The notes: generated from the letters alone by a model not told the origin. Positions 1-9,241 are shown, numbered from the stretch's first letter. The stretch: DNA of 64,000 bases from Salsipaludibacter albus (GCF_019798055.1 NZ_JAHOPH010000013.1:51703-115702), one strand, 5' to 3'. Program-made: numbers and translations.

Positions 1-78
1 CCGACGTCCTCACCCGGACGTATTTCGTCGTCTGACCGCCGAGAACTCGGGACTGCGGCGTCTCCCCGATCCGGTCAG

Positions 79-111
79 ATTGGAGTTGCTCGCTGCGCTC
101 ACAACGTCCAG
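79..111. repeat. Single copy of a hairpin repeat
   Basis: This short element begins ATTGGAGTTGCTCG and ends CAACGTCCAG. The two ends are imperfect inverted repeats (TGGA-GTTG against CAAC-g-TCCA). The same ends occur three times in the array at 17555-17761, with a different loop. It lies just downstream of the stop of the transglutaminase gene read on the minus strand, so it could act as a 3-prime hairpin. The rest of bases 1-142 shows no gene. Confidence 0.5.
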
Positions 112-142
112 TGTGATCGCCGGCGCCGGACGGGGCACCGCG

Positions 143-1015
143 TCAGGCGGGGGTGGGGTCACCGGTGAGGTCGTCGGGACCGGCGTGGCGCACGGCCACC
201 TCGACGGTCAGCGACTCGGTCGTGGCACCACGTCGCAGTCCCCGCACCGGGGGCACGTCGTCGTAGTCCCGGCCCACCGCCAGCTTGACGTGCGCCTGGT
301 TGATGATGCAGCCGTTGGTCGGGTCGAACCCGATCCAGCCACTGCCCGGGAGGTAGACCTCGACCCAGGCGTGCGAGCCCTCGGCACCGATCATCGACTC
401 GTCACCCGACGGGTTGGCGTGGACGTAGCCCGAGACGTAGCGCGCCGGGATCCCCACGCTGCGACAGATCGCGAGCATGGCGTGCGCGAAGTCCTGGCAC
501 ACCCCGGTCTGGGTCTTGGCGAAATCGGCCAGCGGGGTGTCGACGGTCGTCGAGTCGGACTGGTAGTTCAGGCGGCGTTGCAGGTGCGCGGTCAGGTCGG
601 TGATCCAGGTGACCACGTCGTCGCCCTCGCGGATCGCGACCGAGCCGAAGATCCCGATCCAGTCGTCGTTGAGCGGGACCCGCTCGGTCGGCGACAGGTA
701 CTCGAAGAAGCGGTGGCGCAGCTCCGGCAGCAACTCGCCCGGGACACGCTGCGGGGTCGGGATGGCATAGGTCGACACGACCGAGCGCGTGTGCACCTGC
801 ATGCGCGGATGCCGACCGGGCAGGTGGAAGTGGTGCACCGTGTTGTCGTAGAAGTCCCGGTGCGTGCGGACCGACACCTCGGGCTCGACGACCACGTCGA
901 AGCGCAGCAGCGTCTGCCGGTAGTCGTCGGCCGGCTGCAGCCGGACCTCGTTGAACGAGTCCCACGCCTGTCCGTCGTAGGCGTAGGTGGTGGTGTGTTC
1001 GACCGAGAGCAGCAT
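143..1015 (-). CDS. Transglutaminase-like cysteine protease family protein
   Basis: A 290-residue protein with an N-terminal bacterial transglutaminase-like domain (about residues 1-90) and a papain-fold transglutaminase core. The catalytic triad is visible as Cys173 (GVCQDFAH), His215 (SHAWVEVY) and Asp231 (FDPTNG). No signal peptide is seen, so it is probably cytoplasmic. Proteins of this type are predicted amidases or proteases, and the substrate is unknown. The start was chosen at the ATG of MLLSVEHTT, where family homology begins. A TACGCT -10 box sits 7 nt before it, so the transcript may be leaderless. A longer open frame extends upstream but overlaps the divergent glycosylase gene and is not credible. 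It is divergent from the uracil-DNA glycosylase gene with 81 bp between the starts. Confidence 0.87.
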   Translation of the reverse strand: MLLSVEHTTTYAYDGQAWDSFNEVRLQPADDYRQTLLRFDVVVEPEVSVRTHRDFYDNTVHHFHLPGRHPRMQVHTRSVVSTYAIPTPQRVPGELLPELRHRFFEYLSPTERVPLNDDWIGIFGSVAIREGDDVVTWITDLTAHLQRRLNYQSDSTTVDTPLADFAKTQTGVCQDFAHAMLAICRSVGIPARYVSGYVHANPSGDESMIGAEGSHAWVEVYLPGSGWIGFDPTNGCIINQAHVKLAVGRDYDDVPPVRGLRRGATTESLTVEVAVRHAGPDDLTGDPTPA

Positions 1016-1022
1016 GGCGCGG

Positions 1023-1028
1023 AGCGTA
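1023..1028 (-). promoter_or_regulatory. -10 element of the transglutaminase gene (leaderless)
   Basis: TACGCT on the minus strand ends 7 nt before the ATG at 1015, so RNA would start at or next to the start codon. No Shine-Dalgarno sequence is present. The assignment is inferred from spacing only. Confidence 0.4.
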
Positions 1029-1081
1029 CCCCCGGCGTCTCGCGCCCAACCCCGCCCTGGGGCCGTGGACGGGTCGGCCCG

Positions 1082-1087
1082 TAGCCT
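1082..1087 (+). promoter_or_regulatory. -10 element of the uracil-DNA glycosylase gene
   Basis: TAGCCT lies 9 nt before the ATG at 1097, with no ribosome binding site between. This is the TANNNT plus 7-9 nt arrangement expected for leaderless actinobacterial genes. No good -35 box is seen. Confidence 0.4.
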
Positions 1088-1096
1088 GTCGCGGAC

Positions 1097-1804
1097 ATGA
1101 CGACCCACCACTCCGACGATGCCGTCCCCGCGTCGACCGACCGCCTCGGCGCGGTGGCGACCGGGGTCGCGGACTGCCGACGGTGCCCCCGACTGGTCAC
1201 GCACCGCGAGCGGGTGGCCGTCGACAAGCGGGCCGCCTTCGCCGACCAGGACTACTGGGGTCGGGGCGTGCCCGGCTTCGGCGATCCGGACGCCGACCTG
1301 CTGGTGGTCGGGTTGGCCCCGGCCGCGCACGGCGCCAACCGCACCGGCCGGATGTTCACCGGGGACCGCTCCGGCGACATGCTGTTCGCGAGCCTCCACC
1401 GGGTCGGGCTGGCCAACCAGCCGACCGCCACGCACGCCGGTGACGGGCTCGAGCTGCGTCGGACCTGGGTCACCTCACCCGTCAAGTGCGCCCCGCCCGG
1501 CAACCGGCCCACCACGACCGAGCGCGACACCTGCGTGTCGACCTGGCTGGTCGACGAGCTCGCCCTGCTCGATCCGACCGTGCTGGTCGCGCTGGGCGGC
1601 TTCGCCTGGGACGTGTGCTGTCGGCTGGGTGGGTGGGACGGCCGCAAGCCACGCTTCGGCCACGGCGCCGAGGCCCGGCTGGCGGACGGTCGCGCCCTGG
1701 TCGCCAGCTACCACGTCAGCCAGCTCAACACGTTCACGGGGCGCCTCACGGACGAGATGCTCGACGACGTCTTCCGCCGTGCCCTCGAGCTCGCCGACGG
1801 CTAG
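1097..1804 (+). CDS. Family 5 (UdgB-type) uracil-DNA glycosylase
   Basis: A 235-residue DNA repair enzyme that removes uracil and other deaminated bases from DNA. Motif A is [10 protein letters not shown] (residues 72-81), which lacks the polar catalytic Asp or Asn of families 1 to 4, as expected for family 5. Motif B is the [13 protein letters not shown] stretch (206-218). Cys27, Cys30, Cys131 and Cys146 have the spacing of the 4Fe-4S cluster ligands of this family. The stop codon overlaps the convergent epimerase gene by 4 bp. The ATG start follows a -10-like TAGCCT directly, so leaderless translation is likely. Confidence 0.9.
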   Translation: MTTHHSDDAVPASTDRLGAVATGVADCRRCPRLVTHRERVAVDKRAAFADQDYWGRGVPGFGDPDADLLVVGLAPAAHGANRTGRMFTGDRSGDMLFASLHRVGLANQPTATHAGDGLELRRTWVTSPVKCAPPGNRPTTTERDTCVSTWLVDELALLDPTVLVALGGFAWDVCCRLGGWDGRKPRFGHGAEARLADGRALVASYHVSQLNTFTGRLTDEMLDDVFRRALELADG

Positions 1805-2682
1805 GCCAGGGCATCCTGCGCGGCCTGCTCGATCGTGGAATGGGTGAAGGTGAACCCGGACTCCAGCAGGCGCTGGGGGATCACCCGCTGCGACGCCGTC
1901 GCCAGGTCCCGTCCCACCTCGCCGTAGAGCAGCCGGACGGCGAACACCGGCACCGGCAGGATCGTCGGCCGGTTCCACGCGGCCCCCAGCGCCTTGGTCA
2001 TGCGGGTGTTGCGGACCGGCTCCGGGCCGGTCAGGTTGAACGGCCCGGACAGGTCGTTGTCGAGCAGGTGGGCGAGCGCACGGACCTCGTCGTCCAGCGA
2101 GATCCACGGGACGAACTGTGTCCCGGACCCGACCTTGCCGCCGACCCCCAGCTTGAACGGCACCTCGACCTTGTCGACGAGTGGGCCGCCCTCGGCCAGC
2201 ACGACCCCGGTCCGGGGGTGGGCGACCCGCAGCCCTGCTTCCCGGGCCGGCTCGGCCGCCTGTTCCCACGCGACGCAGATGTCGGCCAGGAAGTCGTCGC
2301 CCGGGGTGGACTCCTCGGTCAGGATCTCGTCGCCGCGCGACCCGTAGATCCCGACGGCGGACGCTGAGAGGAACACCTCCGGGCCCCGGTCGAGCCCGGC
2401 CATCGACTCGGCCAACAGGCGCGTGCCGTCGACCCGCGAGGTCTTGAGGCTGTCGGTCCAGGACCCGGTGTCGATCGGCTCGCCGGCCAGGTGGACCACG
2501 GCGTCGGTTCCCACGAGGTCGTCGGGGTCGAGCCGCTGGTCGGCGACCGACCACAGGATGTCGCCGTCACGCAGGTCGTCGACCGAGCGCACCAGCCGGG
2601 CGACGCTGTCGCCGCGTGCACGCAGGTGCTCGGCCAGGGCCGACCCGATCAGCCCGGTCGCACCGGAGATGGCCACCTTCAT
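1801..2682 (-). CDS. TIGR01777-type NAD(P)-dependent epimerase
   Basis: A 293-residue atypical short-chain dehydrogenase. The N-terminal Rossmann fold has GATGLIG at residues 7-13, followed by the SASAVGIYG segment that carries the active-site Ser and Tyr in this family. The C-terminal part, ending in [12 protein letters not shown], is the small DUF1731-like domain typical of the YfcH/SULA family. The physiological substrate of this family is unknown. The start is well supported by AAGGA located 6 nt upstream. It lies 54 bp downstream of the ATP-grasp gene on the same strand and could be cotranscribed with it. Confidence 0.87.
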   Translation of the reverse strand: MKVAISGATGLIGSALAEHLRARGDSVARLVRSVDDLRDGDILWSVADQRLDPDDLVGTDAVVHLAGEPIDTGSWTDSLKTSRVDGTRLLAESMAGLDRGPEVFLSASAVGIYGSRGDEILTEESTPGDDFLADICVAWEQAAEPAREAGLRVAHPRTGVVLAEGGPLVDKVEVPFKLGVGGKVGSGTQFVPWISLDDEVRALAHLLDNDLSGPFNLTGPEPVRNTRMTKALGAAWNRPTILPVPVFAVRLLYGEVGRDLATASQRVIPQRLLESGFTFTHSTIEQAAQDALA

Positions 2683-2736
2683 GGAGGTTCCTTCGCATCG
2701 TCGTGCGGACCCGCGCTCTCCGGACGGTACTGGTGC

Positions 2737-3621
2737 TCAGGCCGCACCCGCCCCGCCCAGCCGGGCCCGCAGTGCCACGGCCAGGCGCTCGGCAGAGCCG
2801 GGCGCCCCCGCCAGGTGCAGGCCCGGGTCGACCAGATCGACCTCCAGCAACTGCCAGGTGCCGTCCGGAGCCGGCAGCAGGTCGACCCGGGCGAACAGCG
2901 GCTCGGCCTCGGTCGCCGCGACGATCCACTCGGCCAGGCGGGCCGTTGCCAGGTCCGGTTCGACGTGCTCGTGGGTCGCGCCGAACGCGACCCGGACTCG
3001 CCAGTCCCCGGCGGCCGGGACCTTGCGCACGGCATGCGAGCACCGACCGTCGATGCAGACCACGGAGAGCTCGCCGAGGTCGCCGACGCGTTCGAGGAAC
3101 GGCTGCACCAGCACGTCGTGGTGGGCGAGCAGCTCGGTGAACGCCTCCTCCTCGGCGGCCGGATCGCGCGCGACGACGATGCCCACACGGCCGGCACCCA
3201 CGGCGGGCTTCGCGACGACGGCATCCCAGCCACGGTCGGCGGCCAGGTCTGCCAGCGACACGCGATCCCCCGCTGCCAGCCATGCGGTGGGCACGATCGG
3301 GGCGCCGCGGTCCTCCAGCTCCAGCAGGTAGGACGTGTGGGTGTTCCACCGGACGACGTCGGCGTCCGGGAACAGCTGCGTGACGCCGCCGACCCGACCG
3401 GCCCAGTCCACGAGCTCGTCGCGACGCTGGGGGTCGTGTCGGACCGAGCGCAGGACCACGGCGTCGGCGCCGGACCAGTCGACGGCCGGGTCGTCCCACG
3501 TGACGACCTGGACGTCCGTCCCGACAGCAGCCAGCGCGTCGGCCATCACCCGGTCGTCGTCGTCGACCGGCACGTCGTCGAGCACGTCGAGGTCGGTGGT
3601 GGCGATCAGCACACGAGGCAC
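2737..3621 (-). CDS. ATP-grasp (RimK-like) protein
   Basis: A 294-residue protein of the ATP-grasp superfamily. The central part carries the expected nucleotide-binding pattern: VVAKPAVGAG with the ATP-binding Lys, a glycine-rich segment, then FARVDLLP and LLEVDLVDPGLHL, which supply metal and ATP contacts. Members such as prokaryotic glutathione synthetase or RimK join a carboxylate to an amine. The exact substrate cannot be read from the sequence. The start was placed at GTG 3621 (VPRVLIATTD) because GAAGGGG lies 7-8 nt upstream. The longer open frame upstream lacks homology and runs toward the divergent PPK2 gene. Confidence 0.75.
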   Translation of the reverse strand: MPRVLIATTDLDVLDDVPVDDDDRVMADALAAVGTDVQVVTWDDPAVDWSGADAVVLRSVRHDPQRRDELVDWAGRVGGVTQLFPDADVVRWNTHTSYLLELEDRGAPIVPTAWLAAGDRVSLADLAADRGWDAVVAKPAVGAGRVGIVVARDPAAEEEAFTELLAHHDVLVQPFLERVGDLGELSVVCIDGRCSHAVRKVPAAGDWRVRVAFGATHEHVEPDLATARLAEWIVAATEAEPLFARVDLLPAPDGTWQLLEVDLVDPGLHLAGAPGSAERLAVALRARLGGAGAA

Positions 3622-3719
3622 GGTGCACCCCTTCGGCGGCGGGAACGGGCGGTGGAGGACAGTATCGTGACCGCTCCCGCAGCCCGGCTCCCCCGACGCC
3701 GGCGACCGAGGAGGCAACC

Positions 3720-4550
3720 ATGGCCCGTCCCGACCTCGCCGACCTGCGTGTCACCGAAGGTGTCGAGCCCGTCCTGGGGGTGCGCGAGCACACCCACGCC
3801 ACGGCCGGCATGGAGGACAAGGACGCGGGCGAGGACCTCCTCGACGTCCTGCAGGAGCGCGTCGCGGAACTCCAGGAGCGGCTCTGGGCCGAGAACGCGC
3901 GCGCCGTCCTGCTGGTGCTGCAGGGCATGGACACCGCCGGCAAGTCCGGGACGATGCGGCGCGTGTTCCCACTGGTCAGCCCACAGGGCGTCCAGGTCGC
4001 GGCCTTCAAGCAGCCCAGCGACCGCGAGCTCGACCACGACTACCTGTGGCGCGTGCACGCGTCGTGCCCGTCGCGGGGCACGATCGGCGTGTTCGACCGG
4101 TCGCACTACGAGGACGTCGGCATCGTGCGCGTCAACGGGTGGATCGACGAGGACACCGTCCGGCAGCGCTACCGCCAGATCAACGACTTCGAACGGATGC
4201 TGGTCGAGAACGGCACGGTCGTCCGGAAGGTGTTCCTCGACATCTCGCACGAGCAGCAACGCGAGGAACTCCAGGAACGGATCGACGAGCCGGACAAGAA
4301 CTGGAAGTTCAGCCACGGGGACCTCGAGGTGCGCGCGCAGTGGCACGACTACATGCACGCCTACCGCGAGGCGATGGCCGCCACGTCCACCGACCACGCC
4401 CCGTGGTACCGGATCCCGGCGGACCGGCGGTGGGTCAGCGGCGCGTGTGTCGCACAGCTGCTGGTCGACACGCTCGAGGAGATGGATCCGCAGCCACCTC
4501 CGCCCGCCGACGACCTCGACGGCGTCGAGATCCCGGCACTGGACGACTGA
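3720..4550 (+). CDS. Polyphosphate kinase 2 family phosphotransferase
   Basis: A 276-residue PPK2-family enzyme that transfers phosphate between polyphosphate and nucleotides. Walker A is GMDTAGKSGT (residues 69-78) and Walker B is DRSHYEDV (126-133). The lid region around FSHGDLEVRAQWHDYM is also typical. It is a single-domain PPK2, and class I (NDP-forming) and class III (NMP/NDP) cannot be separated here. GAGGAGG 6 nt before the ATG supports the start. The acidic and proline-rich last 25 residues are probably disordered. It converges with the MFS gene, and no clear terminator hairpin lies between them. Confidence 0.88.
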   Translation: MARPDLADLRVTEGVEPVLGVREHTHATAGMEDKDAGEDLLDVLQERVAELQERLWAENARAVLLVLQGMDTAGKSGTMRRVFPLVSPQGVQVAAFKQPSDRELDHDYLWRVHASCPSRGTIGVFDRSHYEDVGIVRVNGWIDEDTVRQRYRQINDFERMLVENGTVVRKVFLDISHEQQREELQERIDEPDKNWKFSHGDLEVRAQWHDYMHAYREAMAATSTDHAPWYRIPADRRWVSGACVAQLLVDTLEEMDPQPPPPADDLDGVEIPALDD

Positions 4551-4592
4551 GGAGGGCGAGCCGGCCGGACTGCCGCCGACGTCCTCCAGCCG

Positions 4593-6197
4593 TCAGGCCC
4601 CCGCGGCCTCCGGTACCACCTCCCCCGGGCGGCCCCGGGGCAGGTTCCCGGTGAACCCCAGTGCAAGCAGAGCCAGCACGGCCGCGACGAGCAGCCCGCT
4701 CTTGAGCGAGCGGAGCTGGGCGTCCTGGTAGTCCTCCACGATGGCCGTGACCTCGGCCTCGTCGAGTCCGGCCGACACGGCGGCCTCTTCGACGACCTCC
4801 ACCGGCAGGAAGTCCGGCGTCGCGTCCTCCAGTCGCTGCTCGACCAGCGCGACCACCTCGGGGTCGAGCCTCGCGTCGTCGCGGACGTTGGCCAGGAACG
4901 ACGTGGTCAGCCCGCCGAGCACGATCGCCCCGATCAGCGCGATCCCCAGGGACGACCCGAGCTGCTGACCGGTGAACTGCAGCCCGCCGGCCTCGCCCCG
5001 CCCGGAGGCATCGACCGACGACTGCACCACGTTGCCGAGCTGGGAGACGATCAGGCCCATCCCGACGCCCAGCAACGCCATCGACACGCCGAAGGCGCCC
5101 TCCGCCAGCGACGGCTCGACCGTCGCGAGCAGGGCGATGATCGCGACCATCGTCGCCACCAGCCCACTGCGCACGATCGTCCGGGCACCGAACCGTCCCG
5201 ACAGGCCCGAGCCCAGCGCCGAGGTCGCCAGCATGGCGATCGAGACCGGCAGCATCCGCACCCCGGTCTCGAGCGCGTCGAGCCCGATCACCAGCTGCAG
5301 GTACAGCGGCAGGCCGAAGAAGACCCCCATCAGGACCAGGTTCTGGCTGAACAGGCCCACCAGGCCGGAGCGCAGCGCCGGGACACCGAGCAGGTCGAGG
5401 TGCACCAGTGGGTCCTGTTCGTGCGCCTCGCGGCGTCGCTGCCAGCGGACGAACGCCCACACGAGCAGCGCGCCGGCCAGGACGACGAAGGGTGTCAGGG
5501 CGAACCCGAAGGGCTCCACGGGCGACTGGCGGGGCTGCAGCCATCCCCAGGTGCTGGCGCGGAGCACGGCGAGCACCATCGTCCCCAGTCCCAGCGCCGA
5601 CAGGACCGTGCCGACCACGTCCAGCCGCACGGGCGGTCCCGACCGGGCGGCATCGCTCACCCGTCGCGACAGGACCAGGATGACCAGGACGAGCACGACC
5701 TCGCCGACGAAGACGACCCGCCACGACAGCTCGGTCGTCGCCCACCCACCGACGATCGGCCCCACCGCGATCCCGGCCCCGGCCATGCCACCGATGACCG
5801 CGTAGGCGACACCACGCAGGTGGCCCTCGTAGTTGCCGGCGACCAGGGCGACCAGGGCCGGCAGCACCAGCGCGGCGCCCAGCCCCTCCAGGACCGACCA
5901 CCCGATCGCGAGGACCGCGACCGTCGGTGCCACCGCGGTGACGGCGGAGCCCAGCCCGTACACGACCAGCCCGACGACGAAGGCGCGGCGACGACCGATG
6001 ATGTCGCCGACCTTCCCGCCGGCCAGCATGAACATCGCCATCACGAGCGAGTAGAGGGTGATCACGCCCTGGATCGTGGACACCGAGGTGTCGAAGTCCT
6101 CGACCAGCTGGCTGATCGACACGTTCATGACGGACTGGTCCAGCACCATCAGGAACTGCGCGATCGCCAACGCCACCAACGGCCACCATCGCCCCAT
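4593..6197 (-). CDS. DHA2-family (EmrB/QacA-like) MFS drug exporter
   Basis: A 534-residue membrane protein with about 14 predicted helices. The first helix begins right after MGRWWP, and the LDQSVMNVSISQ segment is the familiar motif of helix 1 in the DHA2 family. GGKVGDIIGRRRAF is motif A of the loop between helices 2 and 3. A hydrophilic stretch between the last two helices (around DARLDPEVVALVEQRLEDA) is typical of proton-driven exporters of this group. The substrate is unknown. GGGGAGGG 4 nt upstream of the ATG at 6197 fixes the start. It is monocistronic as far as can be seen. Confidence 0.85.
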   Translation of the reverse strand: MGRWWPLVALAIAQFLMVLDQSVMNVSISQLVEDFDTSVSTIQGVITLYSLVMAMFMLAGGKVGDIIGRRRAFVVGLVVYGLGSAVTAVAPTVAVLAIGWSVLEGLGAALVLPALVALVAGNYEGHLRGVAYAVIGGMAGAGIAVGPIVGGWATTELSWRVVFVGEVVLVLVILVLSRRVSDAARSGPPVRLDVVGTVLSALGLGTMVLAVLRASTWGWLQPRQSPVEPFGFALTPFVVLAGALLVWAFVRWQRRREAHEQDPLVHLDLLGVPALRSGLVGLFSQNLVLMGVFFGLPLYLQLVIGLDALETGVRMLPVSIAMLATSALGSGLSGRFGARTIVRSGLVATMVAIIALLATVEPSLAEGAFGVSMALLGVGMGLIVSQLGNVVQSSVDASGRGEAGGLQFTGQQLGSSLGIALIGAIVLGGLTTSFLANVRDDARLDPEVVALVEQRLEDATPDFLPVEVVEEAAVSAGLDEAEVTAIVEDYQDAQLRSLKSGLLVAAVLALLALGFTGNLPRGRPGEVVPEAAGA

Positions 6198-6297
6198 GAC
6201 GCCCTCCCCGGAACTCGCCCCCTGTGGCCCTGCGTGCGACCTTCTCGTGACCCTAGTCACGGGCACACGGCCCGGGGGGTTCGCACGCGTCGGACAG

Positions 6298-6333
6298 ACC
6301 GGCGGGCGCCACCCTGGGGTGGCGCCCGCCGGT
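6298..6333 (-). terminator. Strong hairpin terminator of the LVIVD/PA-domain gene
   Basis: A perfect 16-bp stem (ACCGGCGGGCGCCACC and its complement) closes a 4-nt CTGG loop. It lies 27 bp beyond the stop of the 6361-8259 gene on the minus strand, with no long U-run, as is common in GC-rich actinobacteria. Confidence 0.75.
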
Positions 6334-6360
6334 CGTGCGTCCAGGTCGTGCCTCAGCCGA

Positions 6361-8259
6361 TCACTCGACGCCCGGGATGCGGGGCTTGAGGATGAACAGG
6401 CCACGGTCGATGCTGCTGACGGCAACCACGCCCTTCTGGCGGAAGTACGGGTAGTTGCTCCACGTCCCACCTTCGAACGTGGCGTTGTCGTTGTCCGGGT
6501 AGACGTCGAAGTAGGCCACTTCCTCCAGGCCGGAGGCGGGGTCACTGACGTCCGTGATGCGCAGTCCGGTCGTGTAGTTCGACTGGTACATCAGGTCGCC
6601 CTCGGTGTACAGGTTGTGGTCGATCGAGGTGGTCGCGTTGGTGTAGGTGTCCGTGTGGACCGGGTTGCGCAGGTCGGACACGTCCCAGACCCGGGTGGTC
6701 GTGTTCAGCCCGTTGAGCTGCTCGTCGCCTTCGTCACCGTGCATGAACCACGCCTGGTCCTCGGTCAACCACCCCTGGTGGGAGTAGCCCGAACCGCTGT
6801 AGCCCAGCACCGAGAGGGTCTCGGGGTTGTCCTTGTCGGTCACGTCGACGATCGAGAACAGGTTGGCCGCAGGGTTGGTCGAGTAGGCCAGCCCGTTGGA
6901 GTTGAAGCAGATCTCGTGACCCTGGAAGTCCGCGTCCGGCCCGTCGTACACCACGCACTGGGTGTCGTGGACGTAGCCGTTGCCGTCGAAGCAGCCACCG
7001 AACTGGGGATCGACCGGGTCGTTGATGTCGATCATGTGCAGCCCGGTGCCACAGGACGGCGCGTCCGGATTGGTCGACACGCTGCCGGTGGCCGGCAACC
7101 CGGCCTTGATGACGGCGCCGTCCTCGAGCGAGACCATGACCGCGGGGATGGTGATGGACGGGTCGGAGCCACCCATCGAGATGGTGCCACCGCCCGGAGC
7201 GTTGTTGGCGACGATCAGCGCGACCGCGCCGGCGGCCTGGGCGTTGGCGGCCTTGATGGTGAAGTTGCAGGAACCCCGGTCCGCGATCGCGATCGCGCCT
7301 GCGGGGAAGCCGACCAGCGGCTGGCATGCATCTGCCGTCGCCCCGGTCGCGTCGTCGGTGAGCACGACGCTGCCCGACAGGCCCGCCTCGCTGGCGGCCG
7401 GCCCGAAGGCGGCGTCGTTGGCCTGGTAGGAACCGGCGGTCGCGGACGGCGCGTCGATGGTGACCAGGTTCGGCAGCCCCTGGGCCGAGTGCGGGCCCGC
7501 ACCGACCGAGTACGCGAAACCGGTGTCGGTGTTGATGTTGATGTTGTGCGCGGACCCGTGGCCGATGTAGTGGGCGTCCATGTCGTACTCGGTGTAGGTC
7601 CCGTCCCAGTCCCGGAGGCGGGTCAGGTCGAAGACCTGCACGCCGTGGTCGGTGTGCTCGGAGACGACGAACGCGTGGTCCTCGTAGACCTTGATGTCGC
7701 GCCACGTGGAACCGCCCACGGTCGACGCCGTCGGCAGGATGCCGAGCACGACCGGGCGACGCGCCTGGGTGATGTCGACGAACACCGTGCCGTTGGTGGC
7801 GCCCACCAGCGCGTAGTCCTTCCTGGTGGCGGGGTCGGTCCAACCCCAGATGTCGTTGGCGCGGGTCGTCCCCAACTCGGCATGGGACACGTAGGCGAGC
7901 ATGTCGATGCCGTCACACGGGAACAGGTCGGCGGCCATGCCCCGCACACACGGGGCGAAGGTCGGTGCCTGGCTGTCGGGGTCGGCCCGGTCCGCGGGAC
8001 TGGTCGTGTTGTCGACCACGAAGTCACGCTCGAGGATCGGCTCCACCTCGGCGAACTTGTCGGGACAGTCCGGCGCCTCGGTCGACAGCAGGCTCGAGAA
8101 CACGTTCACGGCGGCCACGACCTTGACCAGCATGCTCGTCGGCGGCGCGATGACGCAGGAGTCATGGGCCTGGGCGGCTCTCGGGTTGGCGACGACCAGC
8201 ATCAGGGCCAGCGCCAGTACGACGGCCAGGCCGATCGGCCTGCGCAACGGGTGGGTCAT
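6361..8259 (-). CDS. Secreted LVIVD-repeat (choice-of-anchor B) protein with PA domain
   Basis: A 632-residue exported protein. Residues 1-31 form a signal peptide (arginines, a hydrophobic core, then AQAHD). The body consists of beta-propeller-like LVIVD repeats (for example VFVDITQARRPVVLGIL, VQVFDLTRL, FSIVDVTDKDNPETLSVLGY, WDVSDLRNPV, LRITDVSDP). A protease-associated (PA) domain is inserted at about 265-395, recognisable by IAIADRGSCNFTIKAANAQAAGAVALIVANN. Paired cysteines fit an extracellular protein. The family is called choice-of-anchor B because members carry various cell-surface anchors, but no C-terminal anchor is visible here, so it may be released. The function is unknown. The ATG at 8259 directly precedes the signal peptide. 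Confidence 0.85.
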   Translation of the reverse strand: MTHPLRRPIGLAVVLALALMLVVANPRAAQAHDSCVIAPPTSMLVKVVAAVNVFSSLLSTEAPDCPDKFAEVEPILERDFVVDNTTSPADRADPDSQAPTFAPCVRGMAADLFPCDGIDMLAYVSHAELGTTRANDIWGWTDPATRKDYALVGATNGTVFVDITQARRPVVLGILPTASTVGGSTWRDIKVYEDHAFVVSEHTDHGVQVFDLTRLRDWDGTYTEYDMDAHYIGHGSAHNININTDTGFAYSVGAGPHSAQGLPNLVTIDAPSATAGSYQANDAAFGPAASEAGLSGSVVLTDDATGATADACQPLVGFPAGAIAIADRGSCNFTIKAANAQAAGAVALIVANNAPGGGTISMGGSDPSITIPAVMVSLEDGAVIKAGLPATGSVSTNPDAPSCGTGLHMIDINDPVDPQFGGCFDGNGYVHDTQCVVYDGPDADFQGHEICFNSNGLAYSTNPAANLFSIVDVTDKDNPETLSVLGYSGSGYSHQGWLTEDQAWFMHGDEGDEQLNGLNTTTRVWDVSDLRNPVHTDTYTNATTSIDHNLYTEGDLMYQSNYTTGLRITDVSDPASGLEEVAYFDVYPDNDNATFEGGTWSNYPYFRQKGVVAVSSIDRGLFILKPRIPGVE

Positions 8260-8350
8260 TGACGTCTCCTCGGGGGGAACCAGGCCTCTGGGACCTGCCC
8301 GGAGGGACGGCCACGCCGTCCAGCAGGAACCTCGTTCTCCCCGGTCGACC

Positions 8351-8389
8351 ACCACAACGACTTCGATCGGGCACCACGACTTCGTTCGG
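8351..8389. promoter_or_regulatory. Direct repeat in the leader of the LVIVD gene
   Basis: Within the 178-bp gap 8260-8437 two related segments, ACCACAACGACTTCGATCGG (8351-8370) and ACCACGACTTCGTTCGG (8373-8389), follow each other. They lie about 100 bp upstream of the start at 8259 and could be a tandem regulator site. Nothing else was recognised in this gap. Confidence 0.25.
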
Positions 8390-8437
8390 CTGGCGCACGA
8401 ACTGGCCGTGGACGCTTCCCAGAAGGCCGGCCGTCGG

Positions 8438-9241
8438 TCAGGAAAGGTCGGCGGAGAAGCGGCGGTCCGGCAGGAAGCGGAACCGGTCGCGCACCTCGGC
8501 GACACGGTCGGTGTCGACCGTGGCCACGAGCAGGGTCGGCTGGCCGGCGGCCGAGGCGACGACTTCGCCCAGTGGATCGACGACCATCGAGTCCCCCGAG
8601 TACTCGAGGTCCCGGCCGTCGATCGTGCGCCCGACCCCGACCCGGTTCAGTCCCACCACCCAGGCCTGGTTCTCGATCGCCCGGGCCCGCAACAGCGTGC
8701 GCCAGTGCGCCCGACGGGGGGACGGCCAGTTCGCGGGGACGACGAACAGGTCGACGTCGGGCCCCAGCGACCAGAAGACGTTGGCGAAGCGCAGGTCGTA
8801 GCACACGAACGGTGCGACGCGGACCCCGGCCACGTCGACGATCCGCGTGGCCCGACCCGGTGCGAAGTGCTGGTCCTCGCCGGCGTGCGAGAACGGGTGC
8901 ACCTTGTCGTAGTGGTGCACGGTCCCGTCCGGACCGGCCAGCAACAGCCGGTTGGTGGGCCGACCGTCGTCACCCCCGTCGGCACAGGCGAAGCTGCCCA
9001 CGAGCCACGCCCCGGTCGCGGCGGCGCGCTCGACCAGGAAGGTGGCCGAGGGTCCCTCGGCGGGCTCCGCCGTGACGTCGGTCGCCATCGAGAACCCGGA
9101 CGGGAACATCTCCGGCAGCACCACCAGATCCGCCCCGATCGCCGCGGCGCGATCCACCTCGCGGTCGAACATCGCCAGGTTGGCGTCGCGGTCCTCCCAG
9201 GCCAGGTCGGCCTGCACCCCGACGACCGTCAGGCGGGTCAC
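8438..9241 (-). CDS. Carbon-nitrogen hydrolase (nitrilase superfamily)
   Basis: A 267-residue amidase of the nitrilase superfamily. The Glu-Lys-Cys triad is visible as Glu44 (VLPEMF), Lys113 (YDKVHPF) and Cys147 (FVCYDLRF). Length and motifs resemble the omega-amidase (YafV/Nit2-like) branch, which hydrolyses alpha-keto acid amides such as 2-oxoglutaramate, but other amides are possible. The ATG overlaps the stop of the upstream TetR gene (ATGA), so the two are translationally coupled and form an operon whose expression is probably set by that regulator. Confidence 0.85.
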   Translation of the reverse strand: MTRLTVVGVQADLAWEDRDANLAMFDREVDRAAAIGADLVVLPEMFPSGFSMATDVTAEPAEGPSATFLVERAAATGAWLVGSFACADGGDDGRPTNRLLLAGPDGTVHHYDKVHPFSHAGEDQHFAPGRATRIVDVAGVRVAPFVCYDLRFANVFWSLGPDVDLFVVPANWPSPRRAHWRTLLRARAIENQAWVVGLNRVGVGRTIDGRDLEYSGDSMVVDPLGEVVASAAGQPTLLVATVDTDRVAEVRDRFRFLPDRRFSADLS

